From contig CM034298.1 in assembly GCA_019925795.1 (NCBI GenBank), positions 49,378,365-49,442,364 of the forward strand: a stretch of 64,000 nt of DNA, written 5' to 3'. The notes under the pieces were generated by a model. It ran no database searches. It was not told the DNA's origin and saw nothing but the letters and a program-made list of their open reading frames with translations. Below are positions 10,860 to 21,774 of the stretch, one piece after another (position 1 is the first letter of the stretch; each line of letters opens with the position of its first letter). Position numbers and translations under genes: made by a program. This DNA is from Dendrobium chrysotoxum. Taxonomy: Eukaryota; Streptophyta; Magnoliopsida; Asparagales; Orchidaceae.

Positions 10860-13010
10860 ATGGTGCTCGTCAATAAAAATTTTTGAAATAAGAAATAATA
10901 TTATAAAATTTAAAATCAAGTTATGATATGTTATATCAATGATATTAAATATAATATTTATATATTTATAAATAATTTATACATAATCAATAAGAATATA
11001 AATTTCTATTATTCTTGAAATAGTCTTTAAAGTTGGATCAACCATAAGAAGCATATTTATGTGTAATGTAAGAGTTTCAAATATATTGATTTTTTTACAT
11101 CAATATAACACATGCCAGAAAATTAAATTAGTTATTCAAAATATTAAAAATTTAGTCGTGAAAAAACTATCTCAAATGTATTTTTACTTAGAGATGTCAA
11201 CAAATCATACAACTAAGCATATTCCAAATATTAGGGTGTAAATAAGTCTAATTTAGACATATAAAACTTTAACTGATCTTTTAATTATTCTATTTTGTAA
11301 TTTTATCATATCATTTTGATGAAGTATAAAATTGATTAATCAACACATGAACTGTCTGATAAAAAATTTTCTAAAATAGAAATTAAATTTAATATACATG
11401 TATTTCTAATGTTTAAAATAAATTATTCTAATGACATTTAAAATTATTAAATTTAACATAGTTTCTAATTATTTATTTACATTTTTAAATTTATATATAT
11501 ATTTGAAATAAATTTAATAATTTTGGGCTAGAGATCGTATAAACTGGAAAATTAGCTAATGTAAAATAAAGGCTAACCAAAAATACTGAGCAGCAATCTC
11601 ACAACAGTGACAGAAAAACATTAAATGAGAGGCCTGATTATATTTTTAACATGAGGCTCCTCACAAAATCGCTCATAACCCTAGTTTACAATAGAACACC
11701 GCCGTTATATTTTTCATAAAAATAAAGAATCAAATAGTAACTTGGATCTATTAAAAGTATATAGATTTGTTCATCTAGTTGGAAAAAAAAAGATTCGAAT
11801 AAAAAAATTAACCAAAATACAAAACATTTCATTTTATAATATTTGATTGTTGGATACATAAACCTACAGCTTAAATGCGCTTGGTTGATAAAACATAAAT
11901 CAAATTTAAAGGTTCAAAAGTTCCTAGAAATTTAAGGAGTATGTAATTATAATTGAAACTACATCTCCTTTGTATATCTAAGGTCATTAAGGTGAGCAGC
12001 CATGGACTCATTCATGGGTGATGGGCCACATGTCAGAATCAGTCAGATGTCAAATGTAAAAGTAAGGCCCTTAATAATAGGGTTCAAGATTTGTGCAATT
12101 CCTCAATAAATTTTTATTGTGAGAATCAACTTTAAACAACTAAATGGCTAGAGTATTGTAATTGTAAGAAAATAATTTGATTTTTTAAGAAAATGATTTA
12201 TGACACCAATATCATCATTAAAAAAAATTATTTTTCTGATAATAGTTGTAAAATTATTTTTACTAATAGGTGCAACCATTCAAAATGGACTTTAAATCCT
12301 CAATGATATGATCGTGCCACGCATAAAGACTCTAACTACTTCAATTTTTTTGGATTATATATATATACAACTAAGGAAAATTGAGTGGTGACTTACAGTT
12401 AAAACTAAAAAATTCAACCCCAACCGACCAAAATGTATTGAATGGCTGAGACATTTTTATACATTAGAAGAGCAGATCTATAGGTTCACAAAAAAACTTT
12501 ATGAAATAATTGAATTGGATTTTTTTCTGATTCAAGACATAATAGACTTTGAAGCGAGCAAGATAATTTTCTGAAAGATTGTTCAACTCTACCTGCGTTA
12601 TAAACACACCAAATTATACAAGCATTACATAGACAGATCTACCATTGAAATTCACCACAATTAGAAAAAAAATTGTGCTATGATGTGAGTAAGAAAGCTA
12701 AAATTTGTATTTAGCATAGGGAATATAGTAATATAAATCTGATAAAATAAATTTATGATAAAATAATCAATTTTATATGATGGTGATGGTCAATAATACT
12801 GGCACTAAGTAGTTAGCTTATCCTAGTGAGAATAAGTGAAAATTAATTTAAATATGTAGCAAAAAAAAAAAAGCAAAGAAGATCAACATACAAAAACTCA
12901 AATTTTAAACAGGTTCACCCAACAGATGGATACATCATTTCGCCACAACAACTAATTTCATTATTATTTAATTGTGGTAATCATAACCCTAATTCCTAAG
13001 TCTTCATAAA
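10860..13010. other. Gene-free AT-rich intergenic DNA
   Basis: It lies upstream of the release-factor-like gene. It is mostly AT-rich, with no open frame of credible length, no recognised transposon motif and only short TA runs. The first few hundred bases (10760-11000) presumably contain the gene's promoter, but no clear TATA box can be assigned. Confidence 0.6.
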
Positions 13011-13024
13011 CAAAAACCTAATAT

Positions 13025-13392
13025 AGCTGAATATATAATAAAATCCTCAAAATAACCTTAATGAATAAACCTACAAATTTGGATGTCTTTCTGCTTTTGG
13101 GAGCTCCACATTGAATCGCAACCAAATTTGTGCAAAGTGCTTTCTTCTTAAGGAAAAAATTAGGCAACAATTTAAGATATACTACCGAGAGGCTCCACAA
13201 ACTAACACATCCAACTCATTATAGAAAAAATCTATGGCAACTAAAAATATAATAAAATTTGCAAAACACCTTTAATGAAATAATCCACAAATGTAAATGT
13301 CTTTGGGGAGCTCTACCCATACCATAATTAAGTCTAATGTGCCTTCTTCTTAGGGCATACGCATACTCCACAACTTAAAATATAATGTCGAT
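13025..13392 (-). repeat. Diverged tandem duplication with coding-like content
   Basis: Two copies, about 13028-13185 and 13243-13392, align: ATATAATAAAAT at the start, AATG followed by CCACAAAT or CTACAAAT, ATGTCTTT, GGGAGCTC, CCTTCTTCTTA, and AAATATA or AGATATA at the end. The period is roughly 210 bp. On the minus strand the first copy is open for 60 codons (13200-13018), and the second copy translates to a similar but broken peptide around a KKKAL/KKKAH core. The family is not recognised. Confidence 0.5.
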
Positions 13393-13495
13393 AATCTCAA
13401 TGTCCCATTAGATCCAACAACTATGACAGTTTCTAAGAATCTGTTTCAATTATGTCACAATTAGGATTACGAACCTTTAAAAAGATGTCATCATG

Positions 13496-13564
13496 TCACA
13501 TTTGCATATATAAGATGAACCACATGGTCTTGTCCTTGGGGTTCTCCAATATTGTTCTAGCAAC
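13496..13564 (-). CDS. Possible small terminal exon
   Basis: A good acceptor-like sequence TTCTCTATCTGCAG precedes a short open run, VARTILENPKDKTMWFILYM and two more codons, then TGA at 13498-13496. The peptide is protein-like, but I do not recognise it. It sits just outside the Tat insertion and may belong with the coding-like duplication at 13.0-13.4 kb. This is speculative. Confidence 0.2.
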   Translation of the reverse strand, partial: VARTILENPKDKTMWFILYMQM

Positions 13565-13665
13565 CTGCAGATAGAGAATATAAAAACAATCAGCATTAGC
13601 TACAAATTATAGGTTACCATCACCTACTTGATATGACAAAAAACATTTTATAACTCCAATTTGAT

Positions 13666-14603
13666 TGCGAACTAGAATATACGCGGTGATAGAGTTAAAA
13701 ACTTTCGTCTCAACGTTGTACGGATATCTAGCACACAAACAGAGGAGAAATAACAACACCGGGATTTTTACGTGGAAAATCCTGAAAGGGGAAAAACCAC
13801 GGGGCCACGCCCAGTTGAAAGAGTTCCACTAATATTTGCTTGGAATACAAGAGTCTGAACCGTCCTTAAAATTTAGGACGATCAGATTACAATGAATCTC
13901 TTTAGGATTGAAAGTCAGTTACAATGTCAAGCAGAGTTCCGGCGTCACTTGGAGATCACAGAATGTTGGCGTCCTTCGGAGGTCGGGTAGATTCCGGTGG
14001 TGGTCGAGGAGGAGTTTCTTCCCTCCTATTCCTCTCTTCTTCTTCTTCTCTTCTTCTCCTCTTCTCTTCTTCTCTTCTCTTCTCTTCTCTTCTTCTCTTC
14101 TCTTGCTTGGGTCCCCTCTCAAGAGAAATGGGGGGCTATTTATAGTTTTTTGTGGATGACATGACCCGTAAATAGAAGAAGTATCAAGGGCAAATATGGA
14201 GTGATTTGGATGGACGGCCAATATTGAATCCCTTGATCGTGGACCGTTTGTCAGACATTTGAAGGTCTTAATGATATCATAATTTGACGATCTTAGGCTC
14301 GTTGGATTCGTCTTGTCGAGCCGCCCGATTCAACTATAAGCATGCCCCGTTTGGAAACCGTTTGGTAATCCAAATTATGGATTGAACCTTCCAAATGTGC
14401 TTCAGGTCTTTGATTTGGACCCATTTGGGCTTGAATCAAATTGAATTTGGTGTTGTTGGGTTTGTATTTCCGAGACGTTCAGTTTGACTATAAGTTTGCT
14501 GAAATCGGCGTTCATATGGTCTCTGAATTAATTTTTGAAGCTTCCAAGCTGATTTTGTCTCGAGATTCGTGCCTGATCATGATTATTTTTTAATGATATA
14601 TCA
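13666..14603 (-). repeat. 3' LTR of the Tat element
   Basis: In minus orientation it starts TGATATATCATT at 14603 and ends ...TAGTTCGCA at 13666, giving 938 bp. It aligns throughout its left ~730 bp with the 5' LTR. A (TCTTC)n-type pyrimidine tract lies at about 14030-14105. ORFs over that tract on both strands are low-complexity artefacts. Confidence 0.85.
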
Positions 14604-14618
14604 GTTGCCCCCTATTCT
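14604..14618 (-). other. Polypurine tract
   Basis: On the minus strand GAATAGGGGGCAAC immediately precedes the TGATATAT start of the 3' LTR. This is the plus-strand DNA priming site of the retrotransposon and fixes the LTR boundary. Confidence 0.7.
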
Positions 14619-14969
14619 CGAACGTCGAAGCTTTATAAGTGCAAAAATACTTGTATTGATAATTTATATTGCCTGAATTACATAAATTGCGTTCCAAAAG
14701 TTACAAATTTTTTCAAACTTGATCATAGAGGCCCTGTTGAGTTTTGAAAGTGTAAAAATTGAGTCCGGAACGTCAAAAAACATGTCCGGGGACCCCAAAA
14801 AAGTCCAATTTGGTTTGTCTGGGCCAAGAATTGGGCCTGAAGTTGTGTAGGCAGCCGAACCGAGCGGCGGCGACGCAGAACCGCGAGCCAGAGCCCACGC
14901 CGCTACGCGCCCGCGGCCAGCCTGCGCTGCCGCTCTCCTGCAGCCCGCCTGGGCCTGCCTGCCACCTGC

Positions 14970-15290
14970 CACTACAGGAAAACAATGAAATACCGGCGGA
15001 ATTTCCGGTGGAAATATTGTCGCCGGAACCAGCGACGGCATTTCCGGTGGATTTGTCCGCCGGTAAGTTTACGTCGTATTTTCCGGCGGAAATACCGTCG
15101 GTATATTTTCGGCGGCTAAACTGCCGGAGGTTCGACGGTTTTTTCAATATACCGACGCATATTCCGCCGGTAATATCCGGCGGATATTCCGGCGGATTTA
15201 CCGCTGGTTAATTAAAACCCGACGACGTATTACCGGCGGATTATCCGCCGGAAAAGCCGCCGGTAATCTGAATATATCGAGCCCGAGCCC
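14970..15290 (+). mobile_element. CACTA (En/Spm-like) terminal region
   Basis: It begins CACTACAGGAAAACAATGAA, a typical CACTA terminal inverted repeat. About 300 bp follow, packed with CCGGCGG, its complement CCGCCGG and close variants, the usual subterminal repeat pattern of CACTA elements. GC content is far above the surroundings. The flanking trinucleotide is TGC. No transposase was recognised. It lies inside the Tat element, between the polypurine tract and the antisense gene's promoter region. Confidence 0.65.
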
Positions 15291-15429
15291 TCGACTTCGG
15301 CTCATTCTGTTTAGGGCTCCGCTGTTTAGCTCCGCTTCCTGACGACGCGCATGCGCGGTTACGTACAGTTTGGTGCTGGCGGTCGCGCTGTTCCGCCAGC
15401 GGCTGGCGATTAACCATGAGCTAATTAAC

Positions 15430-15831
15430 TTATATATATATATATATATATATAGTAAAAATTTACAGAAAAATCCGAAAAAATTTTAAAAAGTTCGAAA
15501 AAATCTGGAAAATCCTGAAAAATCCAAAAAATTCAGGAACATTCTAGAATCTCTCAAAAAATACTATATATACTCCCCTGGGGTCATAGAGAAATTTGCA
15601 CCTTCTTTCCTCTCTTTTTGGCTCTCTAACAGTTGAGGCTTTCCGCTATTTTTGAGTAGGTAACTTTCCCTACTTGACTCAGCGCCCCTCCTTTTGTACA
15701 GAGGTTGGAGATTTCCCCTCCTCTTCCTTCTCCCCCCCCTATTTTTCTTCCTACTCTAGAGGCTTTTCGCTATCATTCGTAGGTGATTTTACCTACTCCG
15801 ATTTGCGCCCCTCTTTAATAAAGGAATTGTA
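15430..15831 (+). promoter_or_regulatory. Promoter and leader of the Tat antisense gene
   Basis: After a (TA)n tract (15431-15455), an ACTATATATACTCCCC block near 15564-15580 is a plausible TATA box. About 250 nt of pyrimidine-rich leader follow, with a twice-repeated pattern (GAGGCTTTTCGCTAT-like words near 15635 and 15760, and GTAGGTGATTTTACCTACT near 15780). The ATG is at 15832. The direction is opposite to the retrotransposon's own transcript. Confidence 0.45.
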
Positions 15832-17342
15832 ATGGGTGATCACATAACTGAAAGAAACCCTCCAGCCCAGGAAGATCGTCCTGCCCATCGATATGAAGGT
15901 TTAAAGAAGACTCACAAGACACCGAAATTGATCGATATTCTGACGATTTGTGGAGTGAGCTTATCTCAATTTTTCTACAGGGCCATGTCGATTGTAATGG
16001 GTTTGATTGTACTCTTTAGAGACCGTTGAGTGATACTTTCTGTAGAATGCCTTTCTCGGATGGGACTTCTCTTTAGTGATGTGCAGGGTTGAATCTCTAT
16101 CAGATCCAAGTGGTTGGATATTCGTACTCGAGACCCGTCGAAAGGTTGGCTTAGCGACTTTTTTATGTGCAAAATGATTGGAAGTTTCAAGAAAAGTGGG
16201 GAAAGTTGAAGGAGTTACCCATCCCCCTTCACATTGGAGCAGAAGATTTGTTGAAGATACTCAAGCTTTTTGATTTAGACACCCTACATTATGAGGTGCG
16301 TTATTTGAGTAGATATATATATGAAGAATACTTGTTCAAAGTGGGATTATCTACTCAAGCAGGAAGCACAAATGCTAAAAAGGTCCGTGAAAGTTCCAGA
16401 AGCAGTTCCCCAAAAGAATCATTCCAAGAGACCAAGGAGTGATGGCGATTTACAGGCACTAAAGAAAAAGAAGATGGATGATATTTTGGCAGTCGTCAGC
16501 AAAGGTCCTCCTGTCTCTCCATCCAAGTCATACATTCCAGAAGATGTTTTGAAGCATCAGTGCATTGGCCATCGACGGGCTGAGAAGTTGGTGAGTTCGC
16601 CCTTTCTTCTTTCCTTATATATATATATATATATTTCAAAAGATATATTTCTTACATGTTCCTATTTTTGTTGCTTCATTTAGAATAACATATTGATTTC
16701 TAGCTTGAGATAAATAAGACCTTGAATGACTAGAACAACGAGTTTGTGAAGGTTAAATACCTTCAGGGAGAATACAAGAAGAAATATGACGGAAAAGTGA
16801 AGGAGATGAAGGTGGTGGAGGATCAGCTTGCAGAGTGTAGAGCAAAGCTGGCAAACAGGATCACTTCGGCCTCCTCCCAAAATGAGCGGATAGATCATTT
16901 ACATATAGAATTGGTGGAGGCACAGGCAACGATCAACCAGCAGATGAGAGATCAACAAATCCTTGAAGCTGAGAATAAGATGCTCCAGAGTATGCTGTAA
17001 GAGAAGGAAGCCCAGTAGTTGCCGTCTACAATTATAGAAGAGTTCAAGAAATCTTATGCCTTCAAGATAATTATTGAGGATCATGTTTAGGAAGCTCACA
17101 ATCATATTTATATTATGGAGGTGAAGGCTTTGGAGGCAGAGTGCATAGAGGATGGCTTCATCAGAGATTTTATGAAGGGTGTACGTGCTGTGCAGCATAA
17201 GAATGGAGCGGAGATCGAGGGGTTGACTCCTAGCCAAGTTTTAGGTGATCCTTCTTTAGACTCTGGTGGTGAAGAACTAGAGAGTGAGTTGTAGCAGGCT
17301 TTTTCCCTCTAGGAAGAGGAGAATGATATTGATATCCTGTAG
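15832..17342 (+). pseudogene. Antisense ORF of the Tat element (Transposase_28-like, coiled-coil C-terminus)
   Basis: It starts at ATG 15832 (MGDHITERNPPAQEDR). The first domain reads on through ILTICGVSLSQF, with stops, to a frame change near 16165. A well-conserved block containing NDWKFQEKWGKLKELPIPL, EDLLKILK and YEVRYLSRYIYEEYLFKVG follows. After a second frame change (~16370) comes a basic segment with a KKKKM nuclear-signal-like run. Exon 1 ends at 16590 (TTG before GTGAGT). The acceptor TTTCTAG at 16703 opens exon 2, a coiled coil (VEDQLAECRAKLANR, HLHIELVEAQATINQQM). Then EVKALEAECIEDGFIRDFMK, GLTPSQVLGD and an acidic end before TAG at 17340-17342. The intron is 113 nt, phase 0. Several internal stops look like CAG or CAA to TAG or TAA changes. 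The family is that of extra antisense genes in Tat/Grande-like retrotransposons. The molecular function is unknown. Confidence 0.7.
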
Positions 17343-17930
17343 GAGTGTTTTGATGTTGATTGTACCACTTTATTTTATTTCTCGTGATGAGTATATATGT
17401 TTGTTGTGGCTGCTTTCATATGATGTACTCGATGTTTAGTGATATATATAAAGAAATTATTAGAGTTCCTATTTTTCTTTTTCTCATATGTACATAAACT
17501 TGACTAAGTTTTATTTCAATGAGAACTTTTCTGACTTGAGCGAATGTGAGAGATATCCTCCTTAGATATCTCGACCTATCTGAGGTTGTTAATCAAAGTA
17601 TTTACTTAATAATTTTTAACCTGTATGGAAGAGGTCGGATCGAATCCCCTTAGGATTGATCATCTAGTGATTAAGATACAATGTATATTGTGTATTGCTC
17701 GAATCACAGAAAAAGAGTTTGAGGAGAAGAGACAATATCACGACAAAGTGAATATCACATTACTGCATTATATAAGATAATACAATAATTCTCAAGTATA
17801 ACTTAGGGATACAAAAAACAAATTCTTCCATGAAAAACTCAAAAGATACAAAGCATAACTACTTGAGGGGACATAATGCAAGACAAACACTACCACTAAT
17901 ATAACAACAAACAAATATTAGTATCAACTC

Positions 17931-19119
17931 CTACTGATAGTACTTGCGAAGGTTGTCCACATTCCAAGTTCGGGGGAGCATTTTTTCATTAGCATCCTTC
18001 AGCTTGAAGGTTCCAGACTTTACCATAGCCGCCAACAAATAAGGACCCTCCCAGAGGGAGGAGAGATTATTACACTGAGGGCCTTTTCCAGCGGATTCGA
18101 TGCTTCATAAAACTAAGTCCCCGATAGAGATATGGCGATGTTTCACTCTTCGATTGTAGTGACGAGCAATCCTTTAGTGGTATGCAGCGGTTCTGAGTGA
18201 GGCTTCATCTCTTACTTATGGGAGGAGATATATGTTTGCTCTAAGCCTCTCCTCGTTGTTATTGAAGTCAAAAGTCTGAACTTTGTTGCTAAGGACTCTG
18301 ATATCAATCGATATGACTGCTTCTGTACCAAAATAGAGGTTATAAGGGGTTTCTCCTGTAGGAGTTCTGGCAGTGGTCCAATAAGCCCAGAGGATATTTG
18401 GGAGCTCTTCATCCCATTGCCCCCCCCCCCCCCCCCAGCCTTCCCTAGACGAATCTTTAGTCCTTTCAAAATTGTTCTGTTTGTGACCTCTGTTTGCCCA
18501 TTTACCTGAGGGTGGGTGACAGCTGTGTGGACTAGATGAATATGAAAATCTTTACAAAAAGAAGTGAAGATTTTCCCAATAAACTGTGTCCCGTTGTCTG
18601 TGATAACTCTTGTAGGAATGCCAAAAACAGATTATATTCTTCCATAGAAATTGTTTGGCATTTGTTTCAATAATCTTAGCCAGAGGTTCTGCCTCCACCC
18701 ATTTAGTGAAGTAATCTACAGTCAGGATAATGAATTTTTGCTGTCCAGGGTCTATAGGGAAAGGTCCCATTATATCAATTCCCCATTAGGCAAAAGGCTA
18801 GGGGCTCTAAAGTGATGCAAGCTCTAGAGCGAGTGTATGGGTGAGATTGGAATGCAATTGACAGTTTTCACACTTGTGTAAACTCGAGTGCATCTTATTT
18901 CTTTGTAGGCCAATAGAATCCCTGTCTCATAATTTTGTAAGCCAACACTCTTCCTCCCAAATGTTTCCCACATACCCCTGAATGAAATTCTCGAAGTGCA
19001 TAATCAGCTTCTGAAGGTGGGAGACACTTGAGATATGGTCCAGTGAAGGAGCGCTTATATAACTCGTCACAAATAATGGTGAAATTTACTGCTTGTCTCC
19101 GAAGTCGTGTTGATGCCAT
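17931..19119 (-). pseudogene. Integrase of the Tat element
   Basis: Reads leftward. The zinc-binding region contains HSGVCGKHLGG and MRQGFYWPTKK. The catalytic core begins near ILTVDYFTKWVEAEPLAK (first catalytic Asp), then a frameshift, and the other frame carries an ITDNGTQF-like second Asp block and a QTEVTNR-like Glu block. The C-terminal domain reads EGPYLLAAMVKSGTFKL to NVDNLRKYYQ and stops at 17931-17933. A C17 homopolymer at 18420-18436 sits inside the coding sequence and disrupts the frame. Stops occur within the zinc region. Inserts cDNA into chromatin in intact relatives; inactive here. Confidence 0.8.
18420..18436. repeat. C17 homopolymer inside integrase
   Basis: A run of 17 C (poly-G on the coding strand) replaces the normal sequence after RLGKA. 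It could be a real expansion or a base-calling or assembly error. Confidence 0.9.
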
Positions 19120-19218
19120 GGGTTCTTCAGGTAGTACCCCGTTTTGTAAAAATTAACATATGGGATCGATCCAAGACATCTATCTTGGTTCATCGATTGA
19201 TTGTATAACCCATATACC

Positions 19219-19741
19219 TTAAATACTTGGAAAGTGGATCTCCTCGATATACTTTCTTTTATAAATATCTCCCGTTATTGATGTAGCAAGTTTGGAAAGA
19301 GCATCCGCTCTTGTATTTTGTTCTTGGAGAACATGTATGATCTGATACTCTCTTATGTGGGCCAAGAGTAACTTCACAATGCTACAATACTGGGCCAGTT
19401 GCGGGTTATGGATTTCAAACTCCCCCTCAATTTGAGAGGCGACTAACTGCAAATCAGTATGGACTACCAATTGCTAATCTCAATCCGGTAATGAGGGCCT
19501 TATATTCTATTGTGTTGTTTATTGTCGGGAACTTGAGTCGGAGCCCATACTCAAGGGTAACTTTATGCGGATAGATCAATAAAATTCCATCCCTAGCCCC
19601 GAAACTTCCAGAAGCTCCATCGACATACAACATCCAGCATGGAGGAGAAGGCGAAGCTCTTGGTAGAACATCGGACACCAGGACGATGCTTTCAACTATA
19701 AAATCTGATAGTGCTTGAGATTTAATATCGGGCCTAGGCAA
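19219..19741 (-). pseudogene. RNase H domain of the Tat element
   Basis: Two overlapping frames carry the domain. The upper frame has WMLYVDGASGSFGARDG (first Asp) and INNTIEYKALITGLRLA (Glu). After a frameshift near 19470 come VVHTDLQLVASQIEGEFE (second Asp) and NTRADALSKLA (last Asp). This is the plant Ty3/gypsy RNase H that removes the RNA template. All acidic ligands are visible, but the frame is broken. Confidence 0.8.
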
Positions 19742-19799
19742 GTAGTGGATATCAAATTCTCCCAGCTCTATAGACCACTTAATGAGCCTACTCGATGCT

Positions 19800-20781
19800 T
19801 CTAGCTTTTACAGAATACTTTTCAGTGGCAGATTTGTGTAAACCCCAATTGAATGGGCTTGAAAGTAAGGGCGTAGTTTTCTAGCTGAATAAACTAATGC
19901 CAATGCTGTCTTATCCGCTAAAGGATAACGTCCTTTCGTTTCAGATAAAATTTTGCTAACATAATAGGATATTGTACAGCATTTTCTTCTCGAGCTAAGA
20001 CTGAACTAATGGATTGGACAAAAACAGCCATATACAAATACAATCTCTCTCCTGATGTTGGTTTAGAAAGTTGTGGCGGAGATGCCAAATACTTTCATAA
20101 TTGTTCAAAGGCTTCTTGGCATTCATCCATCCATTAGAACTCAGAGCTATGAGCGCCTCTAAGTACCTTGAAGAAGGGTAGATATTTATCTCCTGAACAT
20201 GCCAGGAAACGAGATAGTGCTGCAATTCTCCAATTTAGCCTTTGGACTTCCTTGATATTCTTCAGTGGCACCATATCTCTCAATGCCTTAATCTTTTCTG
20301 GATTAGCTTTAATTTCTCTATGGGTTACCATGAACCCCAAAAATTTTCCAGAAGCGACTCCAAAAGCGTATTTAGCAGGGTTGAGTCGTATATTGTAATG
20401 TCTCAATAAGTGAAAATACTATTCCAGGTAAGAGATATGTTGAGATTTTTCAAGACTTTTCACCGACATATCGTCCACGTATACCTCCATAGTACATCCG
20501 ATAAGATTTTTGAAAACCTTATTCATAAGGCGCTGATAAGTCGCTCTAGCATTTTTGAGCCTGAAGGGCATCACCCGATAACAGTACAATAATTTGTCTG
20601 TTTGAAAAGCTGTTGCTTCTTCATCAACAGGATTCATTTTTATTTGATTATAGCCAGAGTAGGCATCCATAAAGCTCAACATCAGATAACCAGAGGTGGT
20701 ATCAACTAACTGGTCAATGCGAGGAAGCGGAAAGCTATCTTTTGGGCAAGATTTGTTAAGATCTGTATAATCTATACACAT
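19800..20781 (-). pseudogene. Reverse transcriptase of the Tat element
   Basis: Begins MCIDYTDLNKSCPKDSFPLP, then DAYSGYNQIKM, VMPFRLKNARATYQRLMN and the catalytic EVYVDDMSVKS (YVDD intact). A stop follows LEKSQHISYLE. The same frame resumes with NPAKYAFGVASGKFLGFMV and NWRIAALSRFLA. The connection to RNase H is interrupted by stops. Distance and order to protease (right) and RNase H (left) are normal for Ty3/gypsy. Confidence 0.85.
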
Positions 20782-21405
20782 TCTTCAAGCTCCACTTCCC
20801 TTTCAAACCATGAAAACATTAACTAACCAAGTAGGATAGTGCACCTCTTGTATAAATCAGGCTTCCAAAAGTTTATCCACTTCTTGCTCGATCACTTGCT
20901 GATGATCTGGTGCAAAGTTTCATTTCTTCTGGATAATCGATTTGCACGTCGGATTTACTTTGAGGGAATGCACGATCACTTTAGGGTCAATTCCAGGCAT
21001 ATCTGCCGGACTCCATGCAAAAATATCCTAATTTTCTCGTAGAAAATCTGTGAAGTTTTTCTTCTCATTGTCTGAGAGAAGTGATCCAATCCGTATTGTC
21101 TTTGAAGGATGTTCTTTAGATATAGATACAGTAGTAAGGTCTTCTACAGGGGAAGCTCTCTGAGGGATATCTTTGCTTCGTAGATCAAAGTCCTCGATGC
21201 TCAGGATAACCGTTGGATGTGGCGTGACCTTCCTAAGATAGTAGGTTTGTACTATTTGTTGATCTCCGCATATTACACTGACTCCCGCCAGGGTATGGAA
21301 CTTCAGCTTGAAGTGAGGGATAGAGGTGACGATTCCAAAAATAGAGTGTGTAGTCTGTCGAGAAAATTCTCCAAGGATAACTGGGAGATTGATTATCCCT
21401 TCTGC

Positions 21406-21687
21406 TCATACAGATCGATTATCAAATCCATATAAAGGACCTGCAGCAGGCTGAAGCTTTTCTCTTGAGAGACCCATGTTGAGAAAAGTAGAATAGAACA
21501 GGACATCTACGGAGCTTCCGTTATTCACAAGAATTCTTTTGATATTGTAACACGGGTCATCTATACCCACGTTAATAACAAGCGGATCTTGATGAGGGGT
21601 TTTTACTCCCTCCAGATTAGAATCATCAAATGTGATGGAATGATTGATACGAGCCTTTTTTGGAGTTGGGTTTCCATCTACAGCCAA
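21406..21687 (-). pseudogene. Aspartic protease region of the Tat element, active-site Asp lost
   Basis: An open segment of 93 codons contains PLVINVGIDDPCYNIKRILV followed by NNGSSVDVLFYSTFLNMGL. In Tat proteases this block normally carries Asp before (N/T)-G-S-S. Here Asn stands at that place, consistent with a G-to-A change. Without the Asp the enzyme cannot process Gag-Pol. Confidence 0.75.
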
Positions 21688-21774
21688 AAAGACTTGATAG
21701 AATAATAAGGGGCCTCTAGCGATTGTTTCAATTTCACCAACCGTTATCCGGTTATTTAATGGTTGTCTCTGTTG

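Noticed and set aside
13908..14221. ORFs on both strands in the Tat LTR (and counterparts at 23590-23908)
   Set aside because: They are created by the TCTTC-type pyrimidine tract and repeated in both LTRs. This is non-coding U3 or R sequence.
14664..15211. ORFs of 100-150 codons on both strands over the GC-rich block
   Set aside because: They arise from high GC and the CCGGCGG repeats, the two strands are equally open, and there is no conserved domain.
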